Source: CAZVXI01 sp964631295
GTDB lineage: Bacteria > Planctomycetota > Phycisphaerae > Phycisphaerales > SM1A02
NCBI GenBank assembly: GCA_964631295.1
Contig: CAZVXI010000135.1
Span: 1-8,756, forward strand
DNA length: 8,756 nt
Direction of reading: 5' to 3'
Part shown: in pieces, positions 6,801 through 8,756 of the stretch
How the letters are laid out: the number at the start of each line of letters is the position of its first letter
How positions within the stretch are numbered: the first letter of the stretch is position 1
Position numbers and translations under genes: made by a program
Notes under the pieces: generated by a model
Told to the model about the DNA's origin: nothing
Databases searched by the model: none
Seen by the model: the letters and a program-made list of their open reading frames with translations, nothing else

Positions 6801-7628
6801 GATGCATCCATTGGCGGCCGAGCTGATGCAACGCGTTCGCTGCTTGAGCAACTCCACGCGGCCGAGCGCGCGCCTGTGTGGAACTCTGCGGAGAATCCGA
6901 CGTTTGCCCAGTCGTGTTACGAAGCCAGCCTGATGTACTCGCTCACGGGTGATGATCAGGGCATGATCATGCTGCTCCAAGCTGCCGTTGAAGCCGGCTC
7001 AACCAATGCGATGGCGTTCAACAATCTCGGGTATTACCTGCTGGAGAATGTGCACACGCCTGCGGAGGAGGCCGAGGCTGAGCAACTGCTCGTCGCAGCA
7101 TATCGCCAGGAACCCGCTGACCCCAACATCGCAGACTCGCTTGGCTATTTGCGGTATCTGCAGGGCTTTCTGGAAGACTTCATCAACACCGATCCATCAG
7201 CAAGTGAGGATGAACTCCGCCTGCCCGGCGCGCTCACGCTCATTGAACAGTCAATCGCTGCCGGCGAAGCTGAGGATGGCATCCCGAGTGCCGAGGTCTA
7301 CGAACACTATGGCGATGCGCTCTGGCGTACCGAACAGCATGATCAAGCGGCTGACGCATGGCAGCGGGCCTATGATCTGCTTGCTGATACTCAGCGAACC
7401 CAGACAATCATCCGGAACTATGAACTCGTGCAGAGCCGCGTGTGGGGCATTCGTGTGTTCGACCCCGAGCAGCGCCAACAGGAACAGACAGAGCCTGATC
7501 GCCAGCGGGTCCGGGCGAAAATCGAGGCCGCTCGCAAGAGTGCATCGCCGAGTATCGCCCCGACGTTTGCAGAGCGGCGAGCCCAGCGGGTCGCATCGGA
7601 TGAGCCCGAGCCGGCTGACGGCGATTGA
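3849..7628 (+). CDS. Very large TPR-repeat probable lipoprotein
   Basis: The frame is open from 3789. I prefer the ATG at 3849 (1259 residues) because it gives a good lipoprotein signal: Arg at 6, 8 and 12, a hydrophobic stretch from about I14 to G27, and Cys at 31 in TSGC, followed by a Ser/Gly/Glu-rich spacer. Thr at the -3 position of the lipobox is not canonical. No clear Shine-Dalgarno sequence precedes 3849, whereas the ATG at 3789 (20 residues longer) follows a weak GGTGA, so the start is uncertain. Two to three TPR-like units are visible at about 126-225 (for example RGRDALMASRYYEAATALGA). The middle is Ala/Arg/Leu-rich helical-hairpin sequence, probably degenerate TPRs. A better conserved C-terminal block has FNNLGYYLL (1057), DSLGY (1096) and HYGDALW (1153), the pattern seen in many bacterial TPR lipoproteins. 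The last 60 residues are charged and likely disordered. It probably sits at a periplasm-facing membrane as a protein-binding scaffold. No enzymatic domain or specific partner is visible. Confidence 0.8.
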   Translation: MPDDCRSRLICRPIAALCIGAAMMVVGTSGCSSGAGESEFNPRSAAGAGAWIEQQASLELARSTPPADVPVPPGVASFTLRESPLASSTANAPLDETLAYLASSLDWPPGDPPEDRGPLTTQQRDEALKLYARGRDALMASRYYEAATALGAALDRDPRGVPIMQLLARTYTNLRGRDKAVDMWRLIVHIEPDHPEANFELALAAADQQDSATSIGIIARARLNGVQFSHDPAAPLLADFAMVYGLRQMGYDRAAVEVGESLINSTTRSTKRYRNRLTSVLQQLGEVQTHIGDALSRLGQPERAIAVYAAAAERPLPDPGALFPRVIHINARLGRFHSAQFELLSAIRSSEPHLPIRLILLAEYLRDLGRSTDTLVRAVREHAGTSDNAAALTRIEARLVRPLDGAARIEAAMRRIDRDTNRDLWRTLAADQIALLAEADPQRAILRAARFMRDVPDDAESFALVLAANLPDPAAGADIAKSASGSDAPAMLRLLQARLLMSMDAYGEAWRVLDNAADDSMNAVVLRTQMEIAARLNEPQLLEELTIAAAVHDDVRTWMARSAAWRTIGELARAQHAADRAVDRANEADRVEARIEQAGVHLAFAAAPSTSTEKRRQHAEDAAAILERVIEMHPTALRAAELLTSLYGPNGLLQSAERYREVARRVFEHGRSTASFLRLAALENLNRQRTQQALELALTLAEYDATDAEALDVAVRSYAALNRLDEGIRWIDTQLTKRPGNPALLERRIQLLVAAERLPEAVTWLQAQRTEQPGNVALARLLEQAARQHGAADLASDLALERLSQRPEGIRRHLELAAHHTSRGEVRGAISEIDAVLATAAIAQRQQMINAVGVLDRCRTEWRPQLDEQTQQALSDALRRAAEQAIDHDPTMPLQIYGMVLRDMAEREQIGASFERIAARAVANAPGAGRPGARESLVWRDLAQALVEAGHSNAAAKVIRVRLMSDPLPDPVATTILARIAVAVDASIGGRADATRSLLEQLHAAERAPVWNSAENPTFAQSCYEASLMYSLTGDDQGMIMLLQAAVEAGSTNAMAFNNLGYYLLENVHTPAEEAEAEQLLVAAYRQEPADPNIADSLGYLRYLQGFLEDFINTDPSASEDELRLPGALTLIEQSIAAGEAEDGIPSAEVYEHYGDALWRTEQHDQAADAWQRAYDLLADTQRTQTIIRNYELVQSRVWGIRVFDPEQRQQEQTEPDRQRVRAKIEAARKSASPSIAPTFAERRAQRVASDEPEPADGD

Positions 7629-7640
7629 TCGATCGACTCA

Positions 7641-7669
7641 TTGACAGACCGTCGACTGTACTCAACACT
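7641..7669 (+). promoter_or_regulatory. Candidate sigma70-type promoter for yebC
   Basis: A perfect TTGACA box at 7641-7646 is followed at 17-base spacing by AACACT (7664-7669), which matches the -10 consensus at only three positions, including the important second A and final T. The site lies in the 83-base gap between the TPR gene and yebC, in the right orientation and at a sensible distance from the start codon. The -10 element is poor, and promoter consensus in planctomycetes is not well fixed, so this is a candidate only. Confidence 0.35.
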
Positions 7670-7671
7670 GT

Positions 7672-7690
7672 CCGCGAACACAATTCGCGG
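7672..7690 (+). promoter_or_regulatory. Perfect 7-bp hairpin just upstream of the yebC ribosome binding site
   Basis: CCGCGAA (7672-7678) and TTCGCGG (7684-7690) are exact reverse complements around a CACAA loop. The hairpin ends 5 bases before the AGGAG of yebC and would lie in the yebC leader if the TTGACA promoter is used. It has no T-run after it, so it is not a typical intrinsic terminator for the TPR gene. It might instead affect leader stability or ribosome access. The structure is read directly from the sequence; the role is inference. Confidence 0.5.
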
Positions 7691-7695
7691 CTATC

Positions 7696-7700
7696 AGGAG
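7696..7700 (+). promoter_or_regulatory. Shine-Dalgarno sequence of yebC
   Basis: AGGAG lies 11 bases before the ATG at 7712. This favours that start over the in-frame TTG at 7625, which overlaps the TPR stop codon. The family's invariant MAGHSKWANIKHRK opening begins exactly at 7712. Confidence 0.75.
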
Positions 7701-7711
7701 ATCAACGCACC

Positions 7712-8461
7712 ATGGCTGGTCACAGCAAGTGGGCAAACATCAAACATCGCAAAGCACGCCAGGACGCAGCCAAGGGCAAAACATGGTCCAAGTGCTCCAA
7801 AGCGATCATTGTCGCTGCAAAAAACGGCGGAGGCGACCCTGAAACCAACCTCACCCTTCGCTATGCGATCGACGAGGCCAAGGCTGCCAACATGCCCAAA
7901 GACACCATCGAGAAAGCCGTCAAAAAAGGTGCCGGCGAACTCGAGGATGGCACCAGCTACGAAGAACTCCGATACGAGGGCTACGGTGCCAGCGGCGTCG
8001 CAATCATCGTCGATTGCCTCACCGACAACGTGAACCGCACCGCACCCGAAATGCGCAAGATCTTCGAAAAAGGCGGCGGCAATCTCGGCAAACCCGGGGC
8101 CGTCGCGTTCGGCTTCTCACAAAAAGGCCTCATCGCCATCGAGCAGGCCAACGCCACCGAAGATCAACTCATGGAAATTGCACTCGACGCCGGTGCTCAA
8201 GACGTCCAGCTTTCCGACGATGTCTGGGAAGTCACGACCGAACCGGCCGATTTCATCGCCGTCAAAGAAGCTATCAGTGCTGCCGGGATCGAAACTGCCT
8301 CAGCCGAAATCACCATGATTCCTGCCAACACCGTCGCCTGTGATGAACCCGCTGCGACCAAACTTATGCGACTCATCGACATGCTCGATGAACACGATGA
8401 TGTGCAGAACGTCTATCACAATGCTGATATCTCCGATGACGTGATGGCCAAACTCGCCTGA
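7712..8461 (+). CDS. yebC: YebC/PmpR/TACO1-family protein (translation or transcription regulator)
   Basis: The 249-residue product matches the family from end to end and in length (E. coli YebC about 246). It opens with MAGHSKWANIKHRKA, followed by AANMPKDTIEKAVKK, then YEELRYEGYG, the conserved DNVNRTAPEMRKIF segment, KGGGNLGKPGAVAF, and a C-terminal domain ending in the Asp/Val-rich VQNVYHNADI. Members were first described as DNA-binding regulators (PmpR). Later work on YebC and mitochondrial TACO1 points to a role on the ribosome, helping translation through difficult stretches such as prolines. The gene has its own Shine-Dalgarno sequence, a candidate promoter and a leader hairpin, so it is probably a separate transcription unit. 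Its codons are strongly C-ending: by hand, 11 of 14 Thr codons are ACC, and 11 of 14 Leu codons are CTC with no CTG. This is unlike the TPR gene before it and may reflect high expression or a different origin. Confidence 0.95.
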   Translation: MAGHSKWANIKHRKARQDAAKGKTWSKCSKAIIVAAKNGGGDPETNLTLRYAIDEAKAANMPKDTIEKAVKKGAGELEDGTSYEELRYEGYGASGVAIIVDCLTDNVNRTAPEMRKIFEKGGGNLGKPGAVAFGFSQKGLIAIEQANATEDQLMEIALDAGAQDVQLSDDVWEVTTEPADFIAVKEAISAAGIETASAEITMIPANTVACDEPAATKLMRLIDMLDEHDDVQNVYHNADISDDVMAKLA

Positions 8462-8756
8462 CCTCACTCATCCGCCCCGTGCATTCGCGGCGAATCCTCG
8501 CGCCCATCATGGGTCTGATCTTCGCCAGCATATACCGCAGAGCACTCGTGAAGGATCGGAATAACACCGACGCGTCACTCACGAACGCATCCCTGCAGTC
8601 CGCATGAGTCTCACCTGCTTCCTTTTGCCATCTGCACACGCCTGAGCCCACCAACCGGACGGCACGCGCAGTCCGCCCGAGCCGGGGATCACATGCCTGA
8701 TTATTTAGTTGTCACGCTCATTCCGGAGCGCGCGGTTGTCGTATTGTATTGTCGTT
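8462..8756. other. Non-coding or unassigned 3' region after yebC
   Basis: These 295 bases hold no gene I can recognise. A weak hairpin (ATTCG at 8483-8487, CGAAT at 8491-8495, 3-base loop) follows the yebC stop but has no T-run. TCGTGA (8546-8551) and TCACGA (8579-8584) could pair at long range. A short open frame beginning ATG at 8509 ends at a TGA near 8607 (32 codons), and another ATG at 8693 stays open to the window end (MPDYLVVTLIPERAVV...). Neither has a convincing ribosome binding site or family match. The last 60 bases are noticeably richer in A and T than the rest. A gene start or promoter running off the edge cannot be excluded. Confidence 0.5.
8483..8495 (+). terminator. Weak stem-loop after yebC, possible transcript end
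   Basis: A 5-bp perfect stem (ATTCG/CGAAT) with a CGG loop begins 22 bases after the yebC stop. It is short and lacks a following T-run, so it is not a convincing Rho-independent terminator. It is recorded because it is the only local inverted repeat close to the stop codon. Confidence 0.2.

Noticed and set aside
7625..7711. N-terminal extension of YebC from the TTG at 7625
   Set aside because: The family's conserved opening starts at the ATG 7712, which has its own Shine-Dalgarno sequence. The extension has no family counterpart and overlaps the leader hairpin.
8373..8654. Antisense open frame of 93 codons overlapping the yebC end and the 3' region
   Set aside because: It overlaps the conserved yebC C-terminus by about 90 bases, has Arg/His-rich composition and no recognised domain. 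The 3' region therefore remains unassigned.
1..8756. CRISPR array, insertion sequence, prophage, defence or biosynthetic gene cluster
   Set aside because: No spaced direct repeats, transposase, integrase, nuclease-effector or assembly-line domains were seen on either strand. The content is housekeeping genes plus one large TPR protein.

Overview
The window looks like a stretch of a planctomycete chromosome, most likely of the class Phycisphaerae, with about 300 bases of unrelated sequence joined to its left end. The planctomycete assignment rests on the style of the IF2 linker (a Gly/Arg/Pro-rich N-terminal half), the infB-rbfA order followed by a degenerate endonuclease III-like gene, and a very long TPR lipoprotein. 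It is recalled family knowledge, not a search result. All genes lie on the + strand. No mobile element, CRISPR array, tRNA or rRNA was seen.

Layout. 1 to about 300: an internal piece of an alphaproteobacterial-type soluble lytic murein transglycosylase (frame 1), with neither start nor catalytic domain. About 290-315: an abrupt change of frame, family and codon style into infB. Up to 2669: translation initiation factor IF2, complete from its linker through the G domain to the C-terminal fMet-tRNA-binding domain, but without its native N-terminus. 2685-3071: rbfA, a 30S maturation factor. 3068-3772: a HhH-GPD/endonuclease III-like protein overlapping rbfA by 4 bases. It keeps the family's Asp but lacks the catalytic Lys and the iron-sulfur cysteines. 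3849-7628: a probable lipoprotein of about 1259 residues built of TPR-like helices. 7629-7711: an intergenic region with a TTGACA box, a perfect 7-bp hairpin and an AGGAG ribosome binding site. 7712-8461: a YebC/PmpR/TACO1-family protein. 8462-8756: about 295 bases with no convincing gene.

How the genes fit together. infB and rbfA form the usual translation/ribosome-maturation pair, and the HhH gene is probably translationally coupled to rbfA. The TPR lipoprotein follows closely on the same strand but has no visible functional link to them. yebC appears to be its own transcription unit and has a markedly different codon choice (C-ending codons) from the genes to its left.

I do not see a convincing undescribed multi-gene system. 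The points most worth a second look are the left-end junction, which is probably a chimera of assembly or amplification, the degenerate endonuclease III-like protein in the rbfA operon, and the codon-usage break at yebC.
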